From the NCBI GenBank assembly GCA_965601455.1, contig OZ271831.1:2108001-2172000 (forward strand): a DNA stretch of 64,000 bases, written 5' to 3'. The position numbers and the translations under genes were made by a program. This document shows, piece after piece, positions 47,316-57,293 of this stretch. The notes below the pieces were generated by a model, which was given only the letters and a program-made list of their open reading frames with translations, was not told the DNA's origin and searched no databases. Position 1 is the stretch's first letter, and each line of letters begins with the position of its first letter. This stretch comes from JANQEU01 sp965601455. GTDB taxonomy: Bacteria > Bacteroidota > Bacteroidia > Cytophagales > Cyclobacteriaceae.

Positions 47316-50300
47316 ATGAAAACTACATTTGTTTGGATAGTCTTATTATTCCTGGGTCAACAAGCTTTTGGTCAGCTTAATATTACTGGGAAAGTATCTG
47401 ATGAGAGTGGTGAATCTTTGATAGGCGTTACAATTCTTCTCAAAGGCACCCTAATAGGTACAGTAACGGACGTCAACGGAGATTACAAATTAACAATACC
47501 GAATGATGACGGAGTTCTCGTTGTAAGTTATGTAGGCTTCCAAACAAAGGAAATCCAAGTCAATAATCAGTCTATAATTAATGTCAACCTTTCTCTGGAC
47601 ATAGCCCAACTCGATGAAGTAGTAGTTGTTGGTTATGGTACGCAGAGAAAGGGTGACATTACAGGAGCTATTGCCGTAGTGGATACGGATGAGATGGCTA
47701 AAAGTAGTTTCACCAATATTACCGACCGTTTACAAGGAAGAGTTTCTGGTGTCTCCATTCGTACGAATGGAGAGCCAGGTTCAACTGGTAATATCAAGAT
47801 CAGGGGAAATTCTTTTTTTGGAGATAATTCACCTTTGTTTGTAATTGATGGCATACTCACAGAAGACAGTCCGAATCTCAACCCGAATGATGTAGAAAGC
47901 ATTCAGGTATTAAAAGATGCTTCTTCAACAGCAATTTACGGGTCTAGAGCAGCAAATGGGGTAGTAGTGATAACAACTAAAAAAGGTAAGGTAGGAAAAC
48001 CTGAAATTCAGATTAGTACAAATACAGGTCTTCAGCAAATACCTAATCGAATGGACTTGACAGATGCATCTGAATTTGCAAGAATTAATAATGCAGCCTA
48101 CACTAATGATCCCAATGGAATTCCGCAGACATGGGCCACTGATTTATCACATGGACATGATACTGACTGGCAAGATGCCATTTTCCAAAATGCTTTGTTA
48201 TACGATCTAAATCTTGGCATTTCAGGAGGTACTGAACAGTTTTCGGCTTTTTTCTCGGTAAACACAACCAGCCAGGAGGGAACGATTATTGGACCGATAT
48301 TCGATCGACTAAGTGCAAGACTGAATACTGAGTTTAAGGTCAATGATTGGATTACCCTTGGTGAGAACCTTACGGTAAGTCGAACAGAAATTACAGGCCA
48401 ACAGGAACTTGATGGGGATGGGGTAATTAATAACGCAATTAATCAATTACCAATAGTGCCTGTTTATGACCCAACCCGACCTAGTGGATATGGATATGGT
48501 AGGCAGTCTGAGGCAACAACATGGTATTTAAATCCGGTAGGAATTCGTGACTTGTATTCAAGTTTTGAAAAAACTACGAGAATACTTGGTAATGTTTATG
48601 CAAATATTCAAATCGTAAAAGGTCTTAACTACAAGTTTTCGATCGCTGCAGATGCCGCAAATCCAAGATTTAAGAGTTTCACAAAAGGTGGATTTGTTGT
48701 TGACAGTGATCCTATTTTATCCGGGCTCAATGAAACCCGATCTGAGGTTAACATGAATCTAATTGAGAATCGTTTGACCTATTCCAATCAAATTGGAAAG
48801 CATGATTTTTCGATTATGGCTACCCACACAGAACAGCAGATTAAAACCAATTTCCAGTCGACCGCTATCAATGGTGGTTATGATGGTAATGATCCATTTT
48901 TTCAGATATCATCAAATACGGCAGGACCAAATAGCATTTCCTCTTCAGGTAGTGAGACAACAACAGTTATTCAATCTTACCTTAGCCGAATTACATACAA
49001 CTACGATAATAAGTACTTGTTGACTGGTAACTTAAGATTTGATGGTTCCTCGAAATTTAACGAGGACAATAGATGGGGAACATTTCCATCTATTTCTGTG
49101 GGTTGGAATGTTTCCAATGAATCATTCTTCAACATACCAATCGTATCAAATTTCAAAGTAAGGGGTGGCTATGGGGAAGTTGGAAATGCCAGTGTAGATG
49201 ATTACGCCTACCAGGCTCGTATACTTTCTCGTTCAATAGGAGGCGTAAATTATAACCTCGGTGTTAATGATGCTTCTGTTTTAGGAGCAACCAGGGATGC
49301 CGTCGTGAATCCTGATTTGAAATGGGAAGTTTTAAAAGAGACAAATTTCGGATTGGATTTGGCTCTTTTGGAGGGAAAGGTGGAATTGATTGGAGATTTC
49401 TTTTTTGGAAAACTAGAAGATCTTTTGGTTGACGCACCTCTTCCCGGAACCTTGGGTGCCGCAACATCATTCTTCCTGACCGAGAATGAGACAGGAGCAG
49501 CAACACGAAACGTTGCAACTATGAAACGGAGGGGTTGGGAGTTTGCAATGACCTATAGGGAAATGGAGGGAGATTTCACTTACGAGGTAACAGCCAACAT
49601 GTTTCGCAACCAAAATGAAGTCACTTCACTTCCGGAAGGAAGTTTGACTGGTTATAATTCAATCACCGAGGTTGGACAGCCAATCGGTCAGTTATTTTTG
49701 CCAGTCTATAGAGGAATTTACAGAGATACCGATGAATTGGGGCAATATACCGTGGAGGGATCTGAGCCCGTTATCGGAGATGCCAGGTACCTGGATCTCG
49801 ACAATGATGGGAACTTCAATTTTGGTGAAGACCGTAAGATTGTCGGGAATCCCAATCCTGGAGTAGAATACGGTTTGAATGTGAATCTTTTCTGGAGAGA
49901 ATTTGACCTAACAATTTTCTTCCAAGGGGTTAGAGATAGAGACGTGTTTAATCTTTTGAAGTATGGGTTAGATGTATCACCAATCTCAAACTATACCACT
50001 GATTATGATCCGTATATCGATGAGACTGGATCCGATCCGAGACCTACCTCGAACAACCAACATCCTAATAACTTTCCGAGTACTAGTTTTATTGAGGATG
50101 GATCTTTCATCAGACTCAAGAACCTTGTTTTTGGATACAATTTACCCTGGAAATTTGTGAAACAGGCAAGGGTATTTATTGGAGCACAGAACCTTTTTAC
50201 CATCACAGATTATACGGGTTTGGACCCAGAGTTTGAAGGAGAAATCCTTTCACCTGGGGTTGATTTTGGCAGCTTTCCAAACGTGAGAACTTTTAATTTA

Positions 50301-50321
50301 GGACTTAACATTACACTATAA
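47316..50321 (+). CDS. susC: SusC-family TonB-dependent outer-membrane transporter
   Basis: The 1001-residue protein has a signal peptide (QAFGQ), a carboxypeptidase-like Ig domain (ITGKVSDESGESLIGVTILL, DVNGDYKLTIP), the plug entry LDEVVVVGYGTQRKGDITGA, SusC plug signatures (FVIDGILTED, VLKDASSTAIYGSRAANGVVVITTKKG) and a 22-strand barrel ending in FNLGLNITL. It imports oligosaccharides across the outer membrane with TonB energy. It is followed 6 bp later by susD. The symbol is by family, not by proof of starch use. Confidence 0.95.
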   Translation: MKTTFVWIVLLFLGQQAFGQLNITGKVSDESGESLIGVTILLKGTLIGTVTDVNGDYKLTIPNDDGVLVVSYVGFQTKEIQVNNQSIINVNLSLDIAQLDEVVVVGYGTQRKGDITGAIAVVDTDEMAKSSFTNITDRLQGRVSGVSIRTNGEPGSTGNIKIRGNSFFGDNSPLFVIDGILTEDSPNLNPNDVESIQVLKDASSTAIYGSRAANGVVVITTKKGKVGKPEIQISTNTGLQQIPNRMDLTDASEFARINNAAYTNDPNGIPQTWATDLSHGHDTDWQDAIFQNALLYDLNLGISGGTEQFSAFFSVNTTSQEGTIIGPIFDRLSARLNTEFKVNDWITLGENLTVSRTEITGQQELDGDGVINNAINQLPIVPVYDPTRPSGYGYGRQSEATTWYLNPVGIRDLYSSFEKTTRILGNVYANIQIVKGLNYKFSIAADAANPRFKSFTKGGFVVDSDPILSGLNETRSEVNMNLIENRLTYSNQIGKHDFSIMATHTEQQIKTNFQSTAINGGYDGNDPFFQISSNTAGPNSISSSGSETTTVIQSYLSRITYNYDNKYLLTGNLRFDGSSKFNEDNRWGTFPSISVGWNVSNESFFNIPIVSNFKVRGGYGEVGNASVDDYAYQARILSRSIGGVNYNLGVNDASVLGATRDAVVNPDLKWEVLKETNFGLDLALLEGKVELIGDFFFGKLEDLLVDAPLPGTLGAATSFFLTENETGAATRNVATMKRRGWEFAMTYREMEGDFTYEVTANMFRNQNEVTSLPEGSLTGYNSITEVGQPIGQLFLPVYRGIYRDTDELGQYTVEGSEPVIGDARYLDLDNDGNFNFGEDRKIVGNPNPGVEYGLNVNLFWREFDLTIFFQGVRDRDVFNLLKYGLDVSPISNYTTDYDPYIDETGSDPRPTSNNQHPNNFPSTSFIEDGSFIRLKNLVFGYNLPWKFVKQARVFIGAQNLFTITDYTGLDPEFEGEILSPGVDFGSFPNVRTFNLGLNITL

Positions 50322-50332
50322 TTGACTTGAAG

Positions 50333-51913
50333 ATGAAAAAGATTAGGAATTTGACAATACTACTTATTGTTTTCAGCTTTACAAGTTGTTTTGAACTGGA
50401 CCAAATCGATCCCAATCAACAGACGGAATCATCTTTCTGGCAAACGGAGGACGATTTATACATGGGAGTGATTGCAGTTTACGATCAACTTCAGGATCGA
50501 AATATGTATAGCGCATGGATGCGATTACTACCCGAATACATATCGGATGAAGCGACGAATTTCGACACGTGGGAGTATGGCAATCTTACTAGGTTCACTT
50601 CAGCTTTAGTTGATCCGGCTCTGGATATTATCTGGTTTCAAAATTATAAGCTGATTGGTAGGGCGTATCAGGTAATCGACCGGGAGAGTAATGTGGGTAC
50701 ATCGGGTGCTGCTGCAATTGCAGCTGAAGCCAAGTTCCTGGCTGCTCTTGGTTATTACAATCTGATTTCTTCCTATGGGGAAAATATTGCATATGTTGAC
50801 CGTGTCCAAACGCCTGATGACAGGCCAAGGAGAGCTGCGGATGGCGAGTTATGGACGCTAACAGAAGAATTACTGATGCAGGCGATCACTGATCTTCCAG
50901 CTTCGTATCCATCTTCTCAATATGGAAGGGCTACTAGTGGTGCGGCAAAAGCATTACTTGCCAAGGTGCATTTACAACAAGGTGATTACAGTTCTGCTCA
51001 AATTTTACTTAAAGAAATAATTGACTCCGGCATCTATGAATTAAATGACGATTTTGAAGAAAACTTTGTTGAAGGAACTTCCGAAAATCCTGAATCAATT
51101 TTCCAGGTGAATTTCACTCCGTTCGGTCCTGATGAGGAAAATGATCATAATAGCTCTTTTAGGGAGATTGGAATTGGAGAAAACTTGAATGTACAGATAT
51201 GGGGTGGAATGCATTGTACAAAACTTGTACCTCAATCATTTCTCGCAGAACCCGATAGAGATGGTAATCGAGATCCTAGAATGGACGCTACAATATTTAG
51301 TGAGTATTCGGACGAAGTTGGGAGGACATTGTACGGCAGGACCCATGCCCAATGGATTGCGGAGAATAGCATTACAGGTGATGCTGAATGGATGGAAATC
51401 GACTACAACACCAGTTTTTACAAGTATAACGAATCTGAAAATGTGCTTGCTGCTATCAATTCTGGTTCAAGTCAAGATCCGTATAAGCGAGGTGGGATAG
51501 ACTTTATTGTTATCCGCTATGCCGATATCCTCCTTTTGTATGCAGAGACTCTAAACGAAGCGGGTCAGACCAGTCAAGCGCATGAATATGTGAATTTAGT
51601 CCGGGAACGTTCCAATATGAATGATCTAGAAATTACTGCTGGTGGCTTATTGTCACAGGAAGATTTTAGGGAGCAAATTAAGCATGAAAGATTGTTGGAA
51701 TTGGCATTTGAAAATGTGCGATACTATGATCTGAAACGTTGGAATGATTTCGGGCCACATGTCGTCAACGACTTTCGAATTCCAGCTACAGAAACAATGG
51801 TCAACCGTGATGAGGATTTTGCTCAATTTGAGGCTGGAAAACATGAGTTACTAGCGATCCCACTAAGGGAGATACAACTAAACCCAAATCTCATTCAAAA
51901 TCCAGGTTGGTAA
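50333..51913 (+). CDS. susD: SusD/RagB-family outer-membrane lipoprotein
   Basis: The lipoprotein signal ends SFTSCFELDQ. Family marks are SSFWQTEDDLYMGVIAVYDQLQ, the TPR-like LLAKVHLQQGDYSSAQILLKEII and the C-terminal RYADILLLYAETLNEAGQ, LVRERSN, EQIKHERLLELAFENVRYYDLKRW. It lids the SusC pore and binds the glycan. A start at 50327 adding two residues is possible. The operon ends at a strong terminator at 51934. Confidence 0.95.
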   Translation: MKKIRNLTILLIVFSFTSCFELDQIDPNQQTESSFWQTEDDLYMGVIAVYDQLQDRNMYSAWMRLLPEYISDEATNFDTWEYGNLTRFTSALVDPALDIIWFQNYKLIGRAYQVIDRESNVGTSGAAAIAAEAKFLAALGYYNLISSYGENIAYVDRVQTPDDRPRRAADGELWTLTEELLMQAITDLPASYPSSQYGRATSGAAKALLAKVHLQQGDYSSAQILLKEIIDSGIYELNDDFEENFVEGTSENPESIFQVNFTPFGPDEENDHNSSFREIGIGENLNVQIWGGMHCTKLVPQSFLAEPDRDGNRDPRMDATIFSEYSDEVGRTLYGRTHAQWIAENSITGDAEWMEIDYNTSFYKYNESENVLAAINSGSSQDPYKRGGIDFIVIRYADILLLYAETLNEAGQTSQAHEYVNLVRERSNMNDLEITAGGLLSQEDFREQIKHERLLELAFENVRYYDLKRWNDFGPHVVNDFRIPATETMVNRDEDFAQFEAGKHELLAIPLREIQLNPNLIQNPGW

Positions 51914-51933
51914 TAATATCAGGTAATGATTTT

Positions 51934-51959
51934 AGAGCGGCGTTATACGTCGCTCTTTT
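51934..51959. terminator. Terminator at the end of the SusCD operon
   Basis: AGAGCGGCGT (51934-51943) pairs with ACGTCGCTCT (51947-51956) through one G-U pair, with a TAT loop and a T-run following. It serves susD and may also end the minus-strand mutarotase operon. Confidence 0.85.
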
Positions 51960-51974
51960 ATCAAACTGAAATTC

Positions 51975-52865
51975 TCAATCAGTAATGGAGAATAACTCGT
52001 ACTTTCTTTTCCATTTTTTAGTTTGCCCGGGACTTAGATCAATGGTGATAAATAGCTCCGGACTGATGACATGACCAACTCCCCATAAGTTTATGGATGA
52101 GGTCTCAAAATCGCCAGTTTCGGAAACTCCTATACCAGTCTTCTTATGGATGAGTTCCCATGAGGCAGTAACAAGCTTGCCACCAGAAACCGAACTAAAA
52201 AAGAATGGCGAACCAGGCATGTGGTTGAAAGTAAATCCATTTCCATCGATAACAACAACATGGCGGGGGTTAACAGTCTCTTTGAAATCATCTTCATCTA
52301 ATACAAACGGGAAAGTCAATGTGTAATCCCCGTTGATAGAATGACCATCAACTGAAATGAAGTTATGGACATATTCATTGGTACGAATCAGTTTTTCCCC
52401 TGTATTCGCTAGCTCATAATCAATTGTAAAGCCATTTTCAATTAGTGCAATTGTCTTTCGCAGGGTATAGCTATATCCAGCGTAATAATCGGAGTGACAA
52501 GAAATAGAGATTCTTTGCTCATCTGATTCCAAATGGAACTTGGCTGGTCTGACCGCGTACATTCTATGGAAGTCGTATACAGTGCCTTCCTTTCTTAAAA
52601 GCCCTACACCAATTTTATGAAACCAGTCCCCATCGTCTGCTTCTTCAAACCCAATTGGTGAATCAATACTAAATTCATTATAAAAGCCGCAACCATAATT
52701 AGGATTGGTCTGGTTCACTAATTCTGTTCCTGCAATTGAATAATCCCTATACCAAACGTTCTTGATTTTACCGGTCCAATCAAATCTCGACATCTGATAA
52801 TTCTCTTCTGGCCCATCAAATTCAAGAGAAATATTCTTGTTTCTTAGTTTAATTCCCATTTTCAA
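51975..52865 (-). CDS. Aldose 1-epimerase-like (mutarotase fold) protein
   Basis: The 296-residue protein has the galactose-mutarotase-like beta-supersandwich pattern: GIKLRNKNISLEFDGPEENYQM, TLRKTIALIENGFTIDYELANTG, EYVHNFISVDGH and SPELFITIDLSPGQTKKWKRKY. It has no signal peptide. A role in sugar anomer interconversion or as a related epimerase is likely; the usual catalytic Glu/His pair cannot be assigned with certainty. It overlaps the upstream hydrolase gene by 4 bp (ATGA), so the two are translationally coupled. It is outside the LacI-controlled locus. Confidence 0.75.
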   Translation of the reverse strand: MKMGIKLRNKNISLEFDGPEENYQMSRFDWTGKIKNVWYRDYSIAGTELVNQTNPNYGCGFYNEFSIDSPIGFEEADDGDWFHKIGVGLLRKEGTVYDFHRMYAVRPAKFHLESDEQRISISCHSDYYAGYSYTLRKTIALIENGFTIDYELANTGEKLIRTNEYVHNFISVDGHSINGDYTLTFPFVLDEDDFKETVNPRHVVVIDGNGFTFNHMPGSPFFFSSVSGGKLVTASWELIHKKTGIGVSETGDFETSSINLWGVGHVISPELFITIDLSPGQTKKWKRKYELFSITD

Positions 52866-55252
52866 TCTACAGGTTGTGGATATTCAATGCTTTGAGTATA
52901 GCCAATATTATCAATGGCAATTACGCCTTCCAGACTTTTGTCAAAGAGAAAGGTTATTGAACTGATGGCAGCCGTATTGAATTTGGGATTTAACTCGTTG
53001 AAAAAATCATATGGGAAATAGAAGGTCTGAAAAACCATCTCAGACTCTTTGTTATCAAATATGAAATCCGTTTTATCAATTACCCTTTCAATTCTTCTTT
53101 GAAGCGGAGAGAATTCACTTAGTAAGAAAGAAACCTTGTTCGTTGAAGTATCGGAAAGTTGAATACTGAAATTCAATGGTTCTTTTGCTTCATTCTCCAT
53201 ATTTTCAGAAGAGTCTTCTTCATTAGAATCTTCCGATTCGGCTTTTTCCGTTTCGATTTTATTGGCAGAATTCTGTTCTAGCCCACGTGTCCATTTTCCT
53301 CTGGCTTTAGGATTTGTGGATTCGGTTGACTCTGCAACCGAGAATAACAACGCCGGCTTCTTCCGATCACTGAATAGTGAACCGGAAAGGGTATATTTAG
53401 CTACAATTGAGTCAGGAAATACTTCGAGAGAATCTGGATACTTCCAACCCAGAAACACTCCTCGGCTGCCTTTCTTTTGCCATTTCAGATCGATTTCTTG
53501 CTCACGCCAGACTGTCAAGTTCTTAGCATTAATCTGACCATCTGAAATTGTAGACGTTGATACGTCAAAGTCTTCATCAAATGTGGCAAGAGGTTCAAAA
53601 TTTGAGTCTTCAAACTGGCTCAAGTAAATGGTCTCAGGGAGCCATGATTTCCCGGTGCGCCAATCAATAAATAGTGGTATATACTCTTTCTGATTCTTCA
53701 AAGTGACATCCAGAAAAGCCCCAATGTAAATCTTTGCTATTTCCTGTTGATCATCAGCAGATAGCAATTGCTGATTGTTAAGAAACTGAGTCCAATAAAA
53801 ACTTCTGTCGTTGTCTCCCCACGTGGAATTGAATTGTCCATGATTGGCCCCGTAAACATACAGACCAGCCTTAAAGTGATAGGCGCTATCACTGAAGTTT
53901 ACCCTTTCGAACTGTTTGGAACCGGCATACGACGTTACATCTCCATCCTGTGAACCATGGATAACAAAGTAATTGACATTATTAACCTCATTTAATGTGT
54001 TAGCGGGTTCATATTGGTTATCCACCGGTGCTATGGCGACTATACTCTTTATTGAATAGTTGTAGTCCAGTTTCGTTAGTGCATCATCGGGTAGATGGGT
54101 AAGATCATTGAAAAATGCCGCATGACCGACAGCTTCGCCACCTCTTGAGTGACCAACTAATGCAATTTTTGTGGTGTCAACTTTATCAAAGAAGAGGTGA
54201 TCTTCTATGGTGTTCCACGTATGCCATACTCGTAAATGTTCAAGTAGAAGCCAGGCCCTTGCATCATTTTCATCTTCAAGGCTTTCGGGGATATCAGACC
54301 ATGAACCGTTAATGAAGTTTTGATCCACGGATACTGCGATGTATCCTTTCGAAGCCAACAGCTCACCCAGGTACTCGTACCCGCCATCAGAAAAATCCTG
54401 CATTCCATGATTGCCATGAACGATCAAAACCAATGGGAAAGGTCCATTACCATTCGGATACCAAACGTATCCATTAATTGGAAGTGATCGAGAATCAAAT
54501 CCCCAGTATTTTTCACGCCACCAACCACTAAATCCTTCCCAATTATCGATGTAGACAAGACCATTCACAGAGTCTGTCCGGATATCCACATTTTCAGAAA
54601 ATTCCACTCGGTGCCTGTCTTTGCCACTTCCGTAGGTAAGCTTTTTTACAGTGTAGGAGCCAGCACTTCCCGGGGAGGGCATATCAATATGTTGAACATC
54701 TACGCTGTCAACTAGGGCGGCATTTTCAATATCATCAACTTCGAATCCTTTCTGGCTAAATAGATATCCTGCTGTGATGATGCCACCTGCACTAACTATC
54801 ACACCCAAAACAACCAGTAATTTGTGAACAAAAGCCAGTGACCTAAAAGGGATTTTCTTTAGGACAATAATGGTGGAACCCAGGATTGTAGCAATAAGAA
54901 ATATGGCTGCAACTATTATCCACTCCCCGGTTGATACTATTAAAAGTGGAACAGCAATCAGTAAGGCTAGTTTGTAACGCTCGGGGATATCATTAACTAA
55001 TTTGATGGCTCCTCGTGACAGGTACGCAACGAGAACGGTCATCAATACAATGATTAAGTTGAGTAATAGAATCCATGGATCTCTCAACCCGAGATAAAGT
55101 CTAATTGCAAAGGATATCCACAGCAATGCTACTCCGACCAATAAGCCAACAGATGCACCAGTTATTACTTGTTGACCTGGTATAAATAAATTGGCTGTAT
55201 GTTTTAGCCATTCCCATAAATCAGTGAGTTTCTTTTTTAAAGCGGTAAGCAT
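52862..55252 (-). CDS. Membrane-anchored alpha/beta hydrolase
   Basis: The N-terminal 170 residues hold five to six hydrophobic segments, then a periplasmic alpha/beta-hydrolase domain (about residues 200-560) with oxyanion motif LIVHGNHGMQD and nucleophile elbow VGHSRGGEAVGH (Ser369); a likely His is in GANHGQFNSTWGD. This resembles the PET-hydrolase/cutinase-like dienelactone-hydrolase group. A C-terminal domain of about 230 residues is beta-rich and Glu/Ser-rich near 690. The ester substrate is unknown. Its gene is the first of a two-gene unit with the mutarotase-like gene. Confidence 0.85.
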   Translation of the reverse strand: MLTALKKKLTDLWEWLKHTANLFIPGQQVITGASVGLLVGVALLWISFAIRLYLGLRDPWILLLNLIIVLMTVLVAYLSRGAIKLVNDIPERYKLALLIAVPLLIVSTGEWIIVAAIFLIATILGSTIIVLKKIPFRSLAFVHKLLVVLGVIVSAGGIITAGYLFSQKGFEVDDIENAALVDSVDVQHIDMPSPGSAGSYTVKKLTYGSGKDRHRVEFSENVDIRTDSVNGLVYIDNWEGFSGWWREKYWGFDSRSLPINGYVWYPNGNGPFPLVLIVHGNHGMQDFSDGGYEYLGELLASKGYIAVSVDQNFINGSWSDIPESLEDENDARAWLLLEHLRVWHTWNTIEDHLFFDKVDTTKIALVGHSRGGEAVGHAAFFNDLTHLPDDALTKLDYNYSIKSIVAIAPVDNQYEPANTLNEVNNVNYFVIHGSQDGDVTSYAGSKQFERVNFSDSAYHFKAGLYVYGANHGQFNSTWGDNDRSFYWTQFLNNQQLLSADDQQEIAKIYIGAFLDVTLKNQKEYIPLFIDWRTGKSWLPETIYLSQFEDSNFEPLATFDEDFDVSTSTISDGQINAKNLTVWREQEIDLKWQKKGSRGVFLGWKYPDSLEVFPDSIVAKYTLSGSLFSDRKKPALLFSVAESTESTNPKARGKWTRGLEQNSANKIETEKAESEDSNEEDSSENMENEAKEPLNFSIQLSDTSTNKVSFLLSEFSPLQRRIERVIDKTDFIFDNKESEMVFQTFYFPYDFFNELNPKFNTAAISSITFLFDKSLEGVIAIDNIGYTQSIEYPQPVD

Positions 55253-55350
55253 TAATGATTTAGTTATTCGTCACCTAATATTACTTGACTTTTCACTAAT
55301 TGTTAGCGGACAGATAGATTTGTTGTAGTAATAGGTCGTCTATCAATTCA

Positions 55351-56016
55351 ATGCGCATTGTATTCATTCATGGTCTGGGAGAAACAAACGATATCTTCAA
55401 TAAGATTTCGACGCTGCTGGCCGGCGAACATTCCTTTATTAATCTATGGGAGGCGTTAGGGACCGAAAGAAGAAGAGGCTTAACACCTTTACACTTCTGT
55501 GAAGAATTAATTGAACGATATGGAATTCAGACATCCGATATTATCATCGGACATTCGACAGGTGGAAGACTAGCCTATTTGATCAAGCACTTGAATGGAA
55601 ATCCGATTGTGCAAATCGCCAGTTGGACGGATCAGAGCAAGCTCGTATCTCCAATTAAGAGTGTCTCACTAACACTATTACTTGTTCGTACGGGTGTTTT
55701 ACTCTCGAAAAGGGTAGGTGCCTCCATGATAAAAAGATATAAGAACCGTGAGGACTCCAAACCGTTCTACGTTGAAGCGATGAATAACCTTCGTAATGGA
55801 AATCGCAACACTGTAGTCAACCAATTCAAGTTGGCCCTGCTTCCGGTGAAGGAATCCATCACGGTGGTTCCTGATTTGCGCATTCACGCAAAAAAAGACA
55901 ACATCGTACGATATCCCGATGAAGATTTTATCGAGGTACCTGGTGATCACTTCTCCCTGGTAATTCATCCGGATGATGTAGCAAAACACATCAACACGTA
56001 TTTGACAGGAGAGTAA
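55351..56016 (+). CDS. Small alpha/beta hydrolase
   Basis: The protein of 221 residues has the alpha/beta hydrolase core: oxyanion IVFIHGLGETND, nucleophile elbow IIGHSTGGRLAY (Ser69), and the C-terminal His in VPGDHFSLVIHP. No signal peptide is seen, so it is cytosolic. The gene is divergent from the large hydrolase with about 100 bp between them. The substrate cannot be inferred. Confidence 0.85.
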   Translation: MRIVFIHGLGETNDIFNKISTLLAGEHSFINLWEALGTERRRGLTPLHFCEELIERYGIQTSDIIIGHSTGGRLAYLIKHLNGNPIVQIASWTDQSKLVSPIKSVSLTLLLVRTGVLLSKRVGASMIKRYKNREDSKPFYVEAMNNLRNGNRNTVVNQFKLALLPVKESITVVPDLRIHAKKDNIVRYPDEDFIEVPGDHFSLVIHPDDVAKHINTYLTGE

Positions 56017-56039
56017 ACTTTATAATTTAGACAGGAAGG

Positions 56040-57293
56040 TTATTCACCTTTGGTAATAATCCCTTCAAGCTCTTTCATTAGGGTGGGTCCCGTAGTTTTC
56101 CCTAAAGACATACTGGTTAGGTATTCCGAATGAGGAAAACTATCCGTTTCAAAGAATTCAGGTTTTAGAATATATCCAAGGGCATCATTCGCCATTCCCA
56201 ATACAAATTTGGGTCCGGTATTCATCATCCTTTTGGTTTCCAGCCCATAGAAAGGAGCAGTTTCACCCGGATGTGTTCCGAATTGGGCATCACCAATGGA
56301 AAACCAGGAGATCTCCGTGATTACCGAATCCTGGATAGATCGATTGATCGTACCGATAGCTGATAGTTGTTTCCAAGCTTCATTATTCACGGGAAATGAA
56401 ATAATCTTATTCCGGAAAGAGACTTGGGAGCCCGAAAGTGGCGATGCCTTTTCTAAAGAGGCAACGGCCACTTCGGCTAACTCTCTTCCACGCATTTCAG
56501 CTTCCTCGTATGATTTCTTTGCCCCTTCAGGTTGAACCCATCCACCAATCGCTCCCTGGAGGAATAACGCTTCAGCACCAGTTTTTTCTTTCATAAACGA
56601 ATAGTAGCCACCAACAAAATCAGAGGAAACCTCTGAAAATACAGCATCTAATATCGTCGGGTGGCATGCGAAATTGGTTAGAGTAGTAATTACCTCACCC
56701 TTTGTATCAAGAAACTGCAATGCAGTGACTGATCTGTCAATTTCCTTGTCACTAATATTCTGGACCCATGGATCTCCAAAAACCCCTTTACCAGTAATTG
56801 CTGTAGCTGGAACCTGACTATCAAAGGCCTTTTTGATTTGTAAGGCCGTAATTTCAGTTAGTCTCTTCATATAAGACGAATCCACACCTGAGCTAGTATA
56901 ATCACTTCCCCAGATGCCAACTACGTCAGGACCGGAGTGTGTATGAGTAGAAGAGATTACAATGCGTTCAGGATCGATACCACATAGTTCGGAGGCACGA
57001 TCGCGAATGCGCAATACATCGGTGTAAAGCAAACCAATGCAATCTATGGTTACAAGTGAAATGGTTTCCATACCACCGGTAATTACCACCGCGCGAGCAT
57101 ACAAACTGTCATGTACTCCTGTGAATTTTCTATTTTGCTTGTCACCGGCAATGAAGGCACCAATCTCCGGATTGATACTGGCGATGGAAACCCCAACAGC
57201 AAGTCCGGGAATCGCTACTGTTTCTTTCTTTTCGCACGAATAAAAAGCTACACAAGCGATTAAAGCAATAATATGTAATACTCTGTTTTTCAA
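56040..57293 (-). CDS. Neutral ceramidase-like lipoprotein
   Basis: A lipoprotein signal (LIACVAFYSC) precedes the N-terminal domain of the neutral/alkaline non-lysosomal ceramidase family: LAVGVSIASINPEIGAFIAG, then RIVISSTHTHSGPDVVG, whose histidines are the likely zinc ligands. The protein is only 417 residues, shorter than classical ceramidases (about 650), and lacks their C-terminal domain. Many such short Bacteroidota proteins have no proven ceramidase activity, so other amide or ester bonds are possible. Confidence 0.82.
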   Translation of the reverse strand: MKNRVLHIIALIACVAFYSCEKKETVAIPGLAVGVSIASINPEIGAFIAGDKQNRKFTGVHDSLYARAVVITGGMETISLVTIDCIGLLYTDVLRIRDRASELCGIDPERIVISSTHTHSGPDVVGIWGSDYTSSGVDSSYMKRLTEITALQIKKAFDSQVPATAITGKGVFGDPWVQNISDKEIDRSVTALQFLDTKGEVITTLTNFACHPTILDAVFSEVSSDFVGGYYSFMKEKTGAEALFLQGAIGGWVQPEGAKKSYEEAEMRGRELAEVAVASLEKASPLSGSQVSFRNKIISFPVNNEAWKQLSAIGTINRSIQDSVITEISWFSIGDAQFGTHPGETAPFYGLETKRMMNTGPKFVLGMANDALGYILKPEFFETDSFPHSEYLTSMSLGKTTGPTLMKELEGIITKGE

